Shown piece by piece: positions 6,599-12,365 of a DNA stretch of 13,105 nt (its first letter is position 1; every line of letters starts with the position of its first letter). A model generated the notes under the pieces. The model saw nothing but the letters and a program-made list of their open reading frames with translations, was not told the origin of the DNA and ran no database searches. The position numbers were made by a program, and so were the translations under genes. This DNA comes from Christensenella sp. UBA1260 (GTDB taxonomy: Bacteria > Bacillota > Clostridia > Christensenellales > CAG-917), in NCBI GenBank assembly GCA_002308155.1, contig DBVQ01000090.1, forward strand, positions 1 through 13,105. Reading direction: 5' to 3'.

Positions 6599-6613
6599 AA
6601 CACGCATCGTGTT
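6599..6613 (-). repeat. Palindrome copy C, inverted copy of A
   Basis: On the minus strand this reads AACACG-ATG-CGTGTT, the same 15-mer as copy A. It starts 16 bases after the stop codon of the 44-residue minus-strand gene and is followed on that strand by TTATAAAAG, so it could also act as a weak terminator for that gene. Confidence 0.68.
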
Positions 6614-6629
6614 ATTTTGGAGGTGAAGA

Positions 6630-6764
6630 CTACATTATGGCGTCTTCAAGTTTGTGAATAAATGTGCGCTTCAATCTCTTTACTGAACTCTGAGACATAC
6701 TGCAATATATTGCAGTGGCAGAGACAACTCCGATCAATGCGCCAATAAGCAATGACTTTTTCAT
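6630..6764 (-). CDS. 44-residue single-pass membrane peptide, unknown function
   Basis: A short open reading frame on the minus strand, ATG at 6764 to TAG at 6630, with an ideal ribosome binding site AGGAGG (6778-6773) eight bases upstream. The peptide starts MKKSLLIGALIGVVSATAIY, a basic start followed by one hydrophobic segment (about residues 4-20). A basic, amphipathic-looking tail (SVKRLKRTFIHKLEDAIM) follows. The opening resembles the YtxH-type small membrane proteins of Firmicutes, but it is too short to assign. It is transcribed towards nifU, with palindrome copies C and B just after its stop, and lies head to head with the lipoprotein gene at 6926. I found no clear promoter. Function is not recognised. 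Confidence 0.7.
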   Translation of the reverse strand: MKKSLLIGALIGVVSATAIYCSMSQSSVKRLKRTFIHKLEDAIM

Positions 6765-6855
6765 AACTACTTCCTCCTGTCATTAATGTGTGCGGATTTT
6801 TGTGTGCTATGCCTTACAGTTTTTGGAAACAATGCCTGTGCTTGTTGCAAGTCTG

Positions 6856-6875
6856 CAAAAGTATTGATACTTTTG
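6856..6875. promoter_or_regulatory. 20-bp palindrome between divergent genes, candidate operator
   Basis: CAAAAGTAT and ATACTTTTG are perfect nine-base arms separated by TG. It lies 15 bp before the -35 box of the lipoprotein promoter and upstream of the divergent 44-residue gene, a typical position for an operator serving both. It does not match the Fur, PerR, LexA, Rex or CodY boxes I know. The remaining sequence from 6779 to 6855 shows nothing I can assign. Confidence 0.5.
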
Positions 6876-6890
6876 TGCCAAAGAAAACTA

Positions 6891-6919
6891 TTGACAGATT
6901 TGTGTTTGGGATTTATTAT
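6891..6919 (+). promoter_or_regulatory. Sigma-A promoter abutting the lipoprotein start codon
   Basis: TTGACA (6891-6896), 17-bp spacer and TATTAT (6914-6919). Only six bases separate the -10 box from ATG 6926, so the predicted transcription start is the start codon itself. Confidence 0.72.
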
Positions 6920-6925
6920 TGAGTT

Positions 6926-7417
6926 ATGAAAAACAAAAGATCTTTGATTTTGATTGTCGTTTCCGTTTTGCTCGTCGCTCTTTTGACGTGCACTTTTACT
7001 GCATGCCTCAAAATTGGGATGAAAGCCGAAAACATCAAAAAACGTTTGACGGAATATGGCGCAACCGTGTCTTATGAGAGGTCAAGCCCTGTTATTGTCG
7101 GCTGGCAATCAACAAGCACACGCATAAAGGACATTATGCTTGCTCAAATGCCTTTGGATGAAGAAGCCGTAGACGGAGCCGAGCTTGATGCTGATGTCGA
7201 CGAAGAGGAAAGCGAGCCTGTCAATCCAAATGTTCTTTACATTTTCTTCTGCGAAGACAAAGACAGTATGAATTGGGTCAAAGGCAAATGCAAGTCCTTC
7301 AAGGAAGATGCTGACAATGCCGAATTGTGTGTGGACTGGAATATATATTCCTACGATGATGACTATATTGTGATGTTTGGACACAAGGACCTTTTGAAGG
7401 TTGCAAGACAGTATTAA
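6926..7417 (+). CDS. Putative lipoprotein of unknown function, predicted leaderless mRNA
   Basis: A 163-residue protein with a lipoprotein-type signal peptide: basic MKNKR, hydrophobic LILIVVSVLLVALL and a putative lipobox ending FTAC (C26). The ApbE lipoprotein in this window also ends its signal with FTAC. The mature part has an acidic patch (about residues 73-95, rich in Glu and Asp), then a possible small alpha/beta region (LYIFFCEDKDSMNWVKGKC through DDDYIVMFGHKDLLKVARQY). I recognise no domain. No ribosome binding site precedes ATG, and the promoter position places the transcript start at the ATG, so translation is probably leaderless. A 20-bp palindrome upstream suggests regulation. 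It is a single-gene unit closed by the terminator at 7451-7479. Confidence 0.8.
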   Translation: MKNKRSLILIVVSVLLVALLTCTFTACLKIGMKAENIKKRLTEYGATVSYERSSPVIVGWQSTSTRIKDIMLAQMPLDEEAVDGAELDADVDEEESEPVNPNVLYIFFCEDKDSMNWVKGKCKSFKEDADNAELCVDWNIYSYDDDYIVMFGHKDLLKVARQY

Positions 7418-7450
7418 TAAGATGATCTTTATATGAATAATGTTTGAAAA

Positions 7451-7479
7451 TTAAAACGCACTCTTTGAGTGCGTTTTAA
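7451..7479. terminator. Bidirectional intrinsic terminator
   Basis: TTAAAACGCACTC and GAGTGCGTTTTAA form 13 perfect pairs around TTT. T-rich arms on both strands suit termination of both the lipoprotein gene (plus) and the protease gene (minus). Confidence 0.88.
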
Positions 7480-7511
7480 CATTATTAAAATCTATTTTGG
7501 AGTTTGGATTT

Positions 7512-8621
7512 TTATTTGAGTGCCAATGTGAGGTTTTCGCCGAGTTCATTGTGTGCGGCTTGTGATGCCCAGTCAAGGAAATCTCTTAACGTGCTTGCGG
7601 AAAGTGCAAAACCCATGTTTTCAATGCCGTCACTTACAAGTTTTGATTCAACCACACCTACAACTACGCCTAAGCCATTTATCATAGGACCGCCGGAGTT
7701 ACCACCATTGATTGCTGCGTCCGTCATAATGAATGTGCCTGATCCCCAGCTTGAAATTGTTATGCCAGTTTGTGATATAACGCCAACAGAAATGCTGTTT
7801 TGTACACCTTGTGGGCTTCCCACAAGTGCAACTTCCATGCCGCGGGAAATAACACTATCGCTATAAGCGATTTCAAGTGATGGATGGTCTTCGTTTGAAG
7901 GTTGTGTGCCAACTATACGCAGGATTGCGAGGTCGGGCTCGTCGTTTTCGGCTTTAAGGTTGTCGCCAGCATATGCGCCGTAAGCGACTATCTCAAGTTC
8001 ATAAACATTTGAATCATTTTCAAACACACATTTGATTGTTGAATAGCTTGCCCATGAATAGGTTGTTGTTCCAAAGAATCCTCCCCAACCGCCACCGGAA
8101 GAACGAGTTTGCTTTTCATATCTTACACAGTGTGCATTGGTTATAAGATATCTTTGTTTTGTGCCTGTACTGTCTGTGTCTGTGATGAGGAAACCACTTG
8201 CTGTGCCTGATGTGCCGTCTGTTGCGGACATCGAGAGTTTTGCCACGGATTTTGCGACTTTATTATTTGCTACATTGCCGACTGATGACTCTATTTCCAA
8301 AACAGCATTCGCGGTTGCCTGTTCTACTACGTCGTCAACAATATCTGAGTTTTCAAGTGCTTCATTGATTGCTGCCGCATATTGTTCTTTCATGCTTTGC
8401 TCAAGCGATTCAGCATATTGGTTTGCAATGGATTGTTTGAGAGTTGCAAGCACGAGTACGTTTACGATGACAACAAGGCACATAACAGCGCTGAGCACCA
8501 CACTGACAATAACCGCAACGTTTGGGGTTTTGCGTTTTGGCTCTGGTGTATGATAGATTGGTGTTTCTGGTTGTTCGCTTGGTCTTTGGTCATCAAAGAA
8601 GTTGTCGAAATCGTCGCTCAT
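7512..8621 (-). CDS. Membrane-anchored HtrA/DegP-like trypsin-fold serine protease lacking PDZ
   Basis: A 369-residue protein: an acidic, Pro-rich cytoplasmic tail (1-33), one membrane segment (about 35-59), a helical, probably coiled-coil stalk (60-120) and an extracytoplasmic S1C-type protease domain. The catalytic triad is complete: H164 in LITNAHCV, D230 in EPDLAILRI and S309 in NGGNSGGPMIN. An insert rich in Gly, Trp and Phe (GGGWGGFFGTTTYSW) lies between His and Asp. The chain ends about 60 residues after the active serine, so the C-terminal PDZ domain usual in HtrA proteins is absent. The role is probably extracytoplasmic protein quality control or regulated proteolysis. ATG 8621 is preferred over ATG 8636 because AGAGG lies six bases upstream of it. 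It is a single-gene unit, divergent from degV. Confidence 0.92.
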   Translation of the reverse strand: MSDDFDNFFDDQRPSEQPETPIYHTPEPKRKTPNVAVIVSVVLSAVMCLVVIVNVLVLATLKQSIANQYAESLEQSMKEQYAAAINEALENSDIVDDVVEQATANAVLEIESSVGNVANNKVAKSVAKLSMSATDGTSGTASGFLITDTDSTGTKQRYLITNAHCVRYEKQTRSSGGGWGGFFGTTTYSWASYSTIKCVFENDSNVYELEIVAYGAYAGDNLKAENDEPDLAILRIVGTQPSNEDHPSLEIAYSDSVISRGMEVALVGSPQGVQNSISVGVISQTGITISSWGSGTFIMTDAAINGGNSGGPMINGLGVVVGVVESKLVSDGIENMGFALSASTLRDFLDWASQAAHNELGENLTLALK

Positions 8622-8688
8622 AAAAAACCTCTGCATTTCTTGTTCATTTTATGCCTTCATATTATGGGGCAATTCTTAAACGAATATT

Positions 8689-8704
8689 AAAAGTTTAAAC
8701 TTTT
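8689..8704. promoter_or_regulatory. Perfect 16-bp palindrome upstream of the protease gene
   Basis: AAAAGTTT joined directly to AAACTTTT. It lies about 68 bp upstream of the protease start, in an AT-rich intergenic region (8637-8767) where I could not settle on a convincing promoter for the protease. It may be an operator, but such palindromes also arise by chance in AT-rich DNA. Confidence 0.3.
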
Positions 8705-8738
8705 TCAATTTTTTTGAATATTTTTTCTTCATTTTTTT

Positions 8739-8758
8739 CGCCTAAAAACAGATAGGCG
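8739..8758. promoter_or_regulatory. Inverted repeat CGCCTA/TAGGCG upstream of the degV promoter
   Basis: Six-base arms with an eight-base spacer (AAAACAGA) end nine bases before the -35 box. A third TAGGCG lies at 8807-8812, just after the predicted transcription start, so three half-sites surround the promoter. Confidence 0.4.
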
Positions 8759-8767
8759 GCTAAGTTA

Positions 8768-8796
8768 TTGACAAAAGTTTTTATTTATAATAAAAT
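8768..8796 (+). promoter_or_regulatory. Sigma-A promoter for the degV-apbE-eetA-eetB unit
   Basis: TTGACA (8768-8773), 17-bp spacer and TAAAAT (8791-8796), start predicted near 8803. The 40-nt leader contains a hairpin CGTGT-GCAT-ACACG (8811-8824) just before the ribosome binding site. Confidence 0.7.
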
Positions 8797-8842
8797 TAAA
8801 CAGTATTAGGCGTGTGCATACACGTATAAAAGGAGAAATAAA

Positions 8843-9709
8843 ATGGCAGTTTTGTTTTGTGATACCGATTGCGAACTTTGGTACACCCACGCAAATAAAT
8901 ATGATCTTAAAGTTATAAGAATGCCGTACTTCATTGACGGCGAAGAAAAATATGCCGACCTCGGCGAAGAGACGGACACCGACGACTTTTTCAACAGAAT
9001 GAAAAACGGTGCAAGCGCTTCAACCGCGGGCCTCAACCAACAAAACTATTATGATATCTTCAAGCCATACTTTGAAAAGGGCGAAGATATCCTTTATATG
9101 ACTTTTTCAAATGCAATGTCAGGCACGTTCAACTATCTTGCACTTGCAATCAACGAGTTGAAAGCGGAATATCCAAAAGTCAAGTATTTGCAATTTGACA
9201 CAAAGAACATCTGTGTCGGCGCAGGACTTGTCGTATACATGGGCGCAAAGTATTGCCGCGAACATGGCGACGATATTGAAGCAACCTACAAATATCTTGA
9301 AAGCATCGTTGACCATATCGGCGTCTATTTTGTGGTTGAAGATATGAAATATCTTGCCCGCGGCGGAAGAATCTCGCCGGCAAAGGCGGCGATTGGCAAC
9401 TTAATGCAAATCAAGCCCGTTTTGTCTGTTGACCATAGCGGCAAACTTGACCTTTGCTCCAAGCAAAACGGTATGAAAAAAGCAATCCGCTATATGCTTG
9501 AAAGATTTGACACCGAATACAAAAATATTGACGATGCTCCAATCTGTATCCTTGATGCAATCAACGGCGACGTCGCCGAAGATATGCTTGCAAAGCTCAA
9601 AGAGAATCATCCTGAACTCAATGTTGAGATATGGCGTCAACCTGTCGGTCCTGTCATCGGCGCACACGCCGGTCCCGGCACTGTCGGTATAATCTTCACA
9701 AAGGCATAA
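8843..9709 (+). CDS. DegV-family fatty-acid-binding protein
   Basis: A 288-residue protein of normal DegV length. DegV proteins bind one fatty acid; the FakB members present it to the kinase FakA for phosphorylation and entry into phospholipids. Visible blocks are T61 in SASTAGLN and S93 in SNAMSGTFN (head-group contacts in the family), YLARGGRIS, and VIGAHAGPGTVGIIF with H275. The usual N-terminal DST..DL motif is altered to CDTDCEL. No FakA-type kinase is in the window, so a FakB role is possible but not shown. AAAGGAG (8829-8835) lies upstream of ATG. It is the first gene of the unit that continues into apbE with no terminator between; the 57-bp gap holds no clear promoter. Confidence 0.93.
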   Translation: MAVLFCDTDCELWYTHANKYDLKVIRMPYFIDGEEKYADLGEETDTDDFFNRMKNGASASTAGLNQQNYYDIFKPYFEKGEDILYMTFSNAMSGTFNYLALAINELKAEYPKVKYLQFDTKNICVGAGLVVYMGAKYCREHGDDIEATYKYLESIVDHIGVYFVVEDMKYLARGGRISPAKAAIGNLMQIKPVLSVDHSGKLDLCSKQNGMKKAIRYMLERFDTEYKNIDDAPICILDAINGDVAEDMLAKLKENHPELNVEIWRQPVGPVIGAHAGPGTVGIIFTKA

Positions 9710-9766
9710 TTTTGATTCGTCCGTTTGAACCCGCACTTGGTGAAGACGGGCGAAGTTTTTATTAAA

Positions 9767-10816
9767 GTGAAATACGCAAGAATACTTGTTGTCTTAATAA
9801 TTTTGGCAGTATGCGTCGCCTCGTTTACGGCTTGTTCGTCAACGAGGTATTATACTGTATTCAACACAAACCTCACTATAGACGTCAAATCCTCGTCAAC
9901 GCCAACCAAGGACGCCGAGAATGTGTATGAGTATATGAGCGGCTTGGAGAGCATCCTTTCTCCAACGGTGGAGGGCAGTGATATATGGCGCATAAACGCG
10001 GCGGAAGTCGGCGTCCCGACCTCTTGCCACCAAGAGACTATGGAGATTATGCGCGTTGCGGAATATGTGTTTGAAATGTCTGCTGGCGCGTACGACCCAA
10101 GCGTCTATCCGCTTGTTTTGTTGTGGCAGTTTGGCGGCGGACAATACAAGAGCGCGGAGATTGGTGGTTTTGTGCTTCCGACAGACGAACAAATTGCAAG
10201 CAATTTGGCACTTGTTGGGCTCAACCGCGCGTTTAGGGTAGATTATGACAACAACACAATAACAAAGCTCATATCCGGTGCAAAACTTGATTTTGGAGGT
10301 ATTGCAAAGGGCTATGCAAGTGATTTTGCAAGGGACAAAGTCAGTGCAAAAAAGATACTCATAAACCTCGGCGGCAATATATCCGTCAAAGGCAAAGACT
10401 TTGTTGTTGGCGTTGCAAATCCTGCAAGACGCTCAAGACAATTGTTTGGCACGGCATATTTTGGCACAGTTCCTCTTCACGATGGTGAGTGCATATCCAC
10501 AAGTGGGGACTATGAGAGATACTATTTTTTGACAACGGAAAGCGGAGAAGAGTATTATCACCATATCATTGACACAAGGACGGGACGCCCAGCAGATACG
10601 TCGGGCGCGAACGGAATCGTGTCTGCAACGGTCATATCAACAAATGGGGCTTTTGCCGATGCTGTTGCAACGGCGATTGTCGTGCTCGGAAAAGAGAAGG
10701 GACTTGAACTTTTGAACAGGTTGAAAGAGGATGGAAGATACTCGTTGTCTGCGATACTCATTGACGGCAATTTTGCTTATACAACCTTTGACGCCGAGGG
10801 CTTCAAAAAAGAATAA
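9767..10816 (+). CDS. apbE: ApbE-family FAD:protein FMN transferase, lipoprotein
   Basis: About 349 residues. The enzyme attaches FMN, taken from FAD, covalently to Ser or Thr of extracytoplasmic redox proteins. A lipoprotein signal (basic KYAR, hydrophobic LVVLIILAVC, lipobox FTAC with C23) anchors it outside the membrane. Family blocks appear in order: GAYDPSVYPLVLLWQFG, LDFGGIAKGYA (D175, K181), INLGGNISV, STSGDYERYY, HHIIDTRTGRP (D269) and FADAVATAIVVLG, where D298 and T302 match the magnesium-binding Asp and Thr pair of ApbE. GTG 9767 is chosen because it gives a standard signal peptide; TTG 9725 is possible. Neither has a clear ribosome binding site. With EetA/EetB-like genes next, it is likely the FmnB-type enzyme of an electron-transfer module. 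Confidence 0.93.
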   Translation: MKYARILVVLIILAVCVASFTACSSTRYYTVFNTNLTIDVKSSSTPTKDAENVYEYMSGLESILSPTVEGSDIWRINAAEVGVPTSCHQETMEIMRVAEYVFEMSAGAYDPSVYPLVLLWQFGGGQYKSAEIGGFVLPTDEQIASNLALVGLNRAFRVDYDNNTITKLISGAKLDFGGIAKGYASDFARDKVSAKKILINLGGNISVKGKDFVVGVANPARRSRQLFGTAYFGTVPLHDGECISTSGDYERYYFLTTESGEEYYHHIIDTRTGRPADTSGANGIVSATVISTNGAFADAVATAIVVLGKEKGLELLNRLKEDGRYSLSAILIDGNFAYTTFDAEGFKKE

Positions 10817-10825
10817 AGATTAAGA

Positions 10826-10844
10826 TTGAAAACATAGTTTTCAA
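10826..10844 (+). other. Hairpin before eetA that touches its ribosome binding site
   Basis: TTGAAAAC and GTTTTCAA are perfect eight-base arms around ATA. The 3' arm ends inside the A-run of the AAAAGG ribosome binding site (10843-10848), so folding could limit access for eetA translation. There is no T-tract, so it is not a terminator. Confidence 0.45.
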
Positions 10845-10852
10845 AAGGCAAT

Positions 10853-11245
10853 ATGAAACAGGCAAAATCATCAAACGGCAAGGGCAAAGCTATGCTCAAA
10901 TCAATGTTCAAATGGGGGGACGTGTTGCTCCTCCTCATTGTCATTGTTGCGGTCGTTTTGACGATTGTGCTTGCAACCGGAAACAAGGCACAATATGCAG
11001 AGGTCTATATTGACGGCGAGCTCAAATATCAACTCAATTTGAATGAGGACACAACGCTTGATATCCTTGACGGCAAGATGACAATCAAGGTGCATGACGG
11101 CAAAATCTTTGTTGAGCACAGCGACTGCGCGGAGCAACTATGCGTGCACTCGTCGCCGATAGGGAAGGACGGAGGCATGATTGTCTGCTTGCCCAACAAG
11201 GTCGTCATCAAAACATCATCCAAAAAGGTGGACGCAATCACATGA
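10853..11245 (+). CDS. eetA: NusG domain II-containing membrane protein, EetA-like
   Basis: A 130-residue protein: a basic N-terminus, one membrane segment (about residues 22-42, LLLLIVIVAVVLTIVLA) and an extracytoplasmic NusG_II-type beta domain. The conserved tail is DCAEQLCVHSSPIG followed by MIVCLPNKVVIKT, with cysteines C92, C97 and C112. The family (PF07009) pairs with Gx transporter proteins; in Listeria and lactobacilli the pair is called EetA/EetB and is thought to pass electrons across the membrane in flavin-based extracellular electron transfer. The biochemical role is not resolved. The ribosome binding site AAAAGG is four bases before ATG. It lies 36 bp after apbE, and its stop overlaps the eetB start by four bases (ATGA), so the two are translationally coupled. 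Confidence 0.87.
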   Translation: MKQAKSSNGKGKAMLKSMFKWGDVLLLLIVIVAVVLTIVLATGNKAQYAEVYIDGELKYQLNLNEDTTLDILDGKMTIKVHDGKIFVEHSDCAEQLCVHSSPIGKDGGMIVCLPNKVVIKTSSKKVDAIT

Positions 11246-11841
11246 GAAACGCAGAAAAACGACAAATGCGGCTGTCTTCGTTCACCGCCAAAAGGATTGC
11301 CCTGTCCGGATTGTTCCTTGCGCTCGCGCTAATAGTTGGGCTGATTGAAAATATGCTCCCACCGATTGTGCCTGCGCTCCCTTATGCAAAATTGGGGCTT
11401 GGCAACGTGGTGTTGCTTGCGTGTTTTTTGCTTGTGGGCGTATGGCAGGGCTATATTGTGCTCATTTTGAGATGTTTCTTGATAGCAGCATTTTCTGGCA
11501 ATTTTGCATCAATGCTTTGGTCTGTGCCTGCATCAATTGTTGCATACACTGCAATGGTGCTGCTTGCAAAAAGCGGATTTTTCAGCACTATCGGCATATC
11601 AGTCGCGGGGGCAATGCTCCACAACGCAATGCAGATACTTGTCGCTACGCTGATAATAGGGCAGAGCGTGCTTGTGTATTTGCCGTATATGCTTGTCGCG
11701 GGCGCGATTGCAGGCTTTGTGACGGGCATTGTGTGCCACTTTGTAGTTGAGGCATTAAAAAATAAAACAAATCTTCCGTCCCTGAAAAACGAGGAGTATT
11801 TCAGAGAAGTTGAGGAAGTCCAAGAGCAAGAGGAAAATTGA
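11242..11841 (+). CDS. eetB: Gx transporter family membrane protein, EetB-like
   Basis: A 199-residue protein with about five to six hydrophobic segments from residue 18 to 165. The block LIGLIE-like LIVGLIENMLPPIVP followed by AKLGLGNVVLL is typical of the family (PF07456), which is often named heptaprenyl diphosphate synthase component I although it looks like an ECF-transporter S component. A hydrophilic, strongly acidic tail (about 170-199) ends it. With EetA it probably forms the membrane part of a flavin-linked electron-transfer complex. The start ATG 11242 overlaps the eetA stop; AAAGGTGG (11223-11230) lies upstream. An in-frame ATG at 11140 would add 34 residues that merely overlap eetA. 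It is the last gene of the unit, closed by the terminator at 11865-11890. Confidence 0.87.
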   Translation: MRNAEKRQMRLSSFTAKRIALSGLFLALALIVGLIENMLPPIVPALPYAKLGLGNVVLLACFLLVGVWQGYIVLILRCFLIAAFSGNFASMLWSVPASIVAYTAMVLLAKSGFFSTIGISVAGAMLHNAMQILVATLIIGQSVLVYLPYMLVAGAIAGFVTGIVCHFVVEALKNKTNLPSLKNEEYFREVEEVQEQEEN

Positions 11842-11861
11842 AAAGATTAGATTAAAGGCAT

Positions 11862-11890
11862 AAAAAAAGGCGCACAGTTGTGCGCCTTTT
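11862..11890. terminator. Bidirectional terminator between eetB and the small membrane protein gene
   Basis: AAAAGGCGCAC and GTGCGCCTTTT form 11 perfect pairs around AGTT. On the minus strand the stem is followed by seven T residues, which is strong; on the plus strand by TTTT within the stem and then GAATT, which is weaker. Confidence 0.9.
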
Positions 11891-11901
11891 GAATTGCCAA
11901 A

Positions 11902-12321
11902 TTATATTAGCATTGATATTGCTTCCGCAGCTTCTCCTCCCGAAAGACGTTCAAGTGCAGGGAGTGGGAGCACTGTTTTGAAGAACAGGCAGATGACAAG
12001 AATTGCCGCGCCGACGATAAATGATACAGTGCCAAGGAAAAACGCTAGACGAGCAAGGCTCTTCATTGTATTTGCTCCTGCAACCGCAAACACTACACCG
12101 ACAAAGCACGCAACGAGGCCTGCCGACAATAAGTATATGATTTGCATGATTGGCGTGTAGCCCTTTATCACATCAAGGTTTGGCACAAACAAAACGAGCG
12201 CGCCAAGCAGCACGGCAAGGAAGCCGATAACCGTGATTGCGAGCCCGACAAGAAGGACTATCTTTCTTGCAAACATATTGGAGTATGGTTGTTTGTCTGT
12301 ATTTTTTGTTTTCTTGCCCAT
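11902..12321 (-). CDS. Small multi-pass membrane protein, unknown function, predicted leaderless mRNA
   Basis: A 139-residue protein with a hydrophilic N-terminus (MGKKTKNTDKQPYSNMF) and about three to four hydrophobic stretches: residues 19-46, about 55-85 and 90-115. A short tail (LPALERLSGGEAAEAISMLI) ends it. I recognise no family. ATG 12321 is chosen because a perfect consensus promoter ends six bases upstream of it, which places the transcript start at the ATG and leaves no room for a ribosome binding site. An in-frame GTG at 12369 overlaps the stop of the upstream gene and could be used on a read-through transcript, but it has no ribosome binding site and would translate through the promoter. 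The gene is closed by a strong terminator. Confidence 0.72.
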   Translation of the reverse strand: MGKKTKNTDKQPYSNMFARKIVLLVGLAITVIGFLAVLLGALVLFVPNLDVIKGYTPIMQIIYLLSAGLVACFVGVVFAVAGANTMKSLARLAFFLGTVSFIVGAAILVICLFFKTVLPLPALERLSGGEAAEAISMLI

Positions 12322-12327
12322 ACAAAC

Positions 12328-12356
12328 ATTATAGCTCCAAAATGCAGGCGTGTCAA
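12328..12356 (-). promoter_or_regulatory. Perfect-consensus sigma-A promoter
   Basis: On the minus strand, TTGACA (12356-12351), exactly 17 bp, and TATAAT (12333-12328). It is the best promoter in the window. Six bases separate it from ATG 12321, the same geometry as the promoter at 6891-6919. Confidence 0.85.
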
Positions 12357-12365
12357 CAAGCAATC

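Noticed and set aside
6445..6613. CRISPR array
   Set aside because: Only three 15-bp copies, in mixed orientation and with unequal spacing; no leader or cas genes.
6786..6929. 47-codon plus-strand frame from ATG 6786
   Set aside because: No ribosome binding site, cysteine-rich composition unlike any neighbour, and it runs through the 20-bp palindrome and the lipoprotein promoter.
8190..8225. DGTSGTAS in the protease as an FMN acceptor motif
   Set aside because: The order is GTA, not GA followed by Ser/Thr, and this is the normal Gly/Ser-rich first strand of HtrA protease domains.
10580..10625. DTSGAN in ApbE as a self-flavinylation site
   Set aside because: It falls in a loop before the conserved VSATVIS strand of the ApbE family and lacks the final Ser or Thr of the acceptor motif.
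11140..11241. Longer EetB starting at ATG 11140
   Set aside because: The extra 34 residues overlap eetA out of frame, are not membrane-like, and ATG 11242 has the ATGA overlap and a ribosome binding site.
11242..11841. Heptaprenyl diphosphate synthase component I
   Set aside because: This is a common family label, but the protein is multi-pass and sits with a NusG_II gene and ApbE, with no component II nearby; the Gx transporter/EetB reading fits better.
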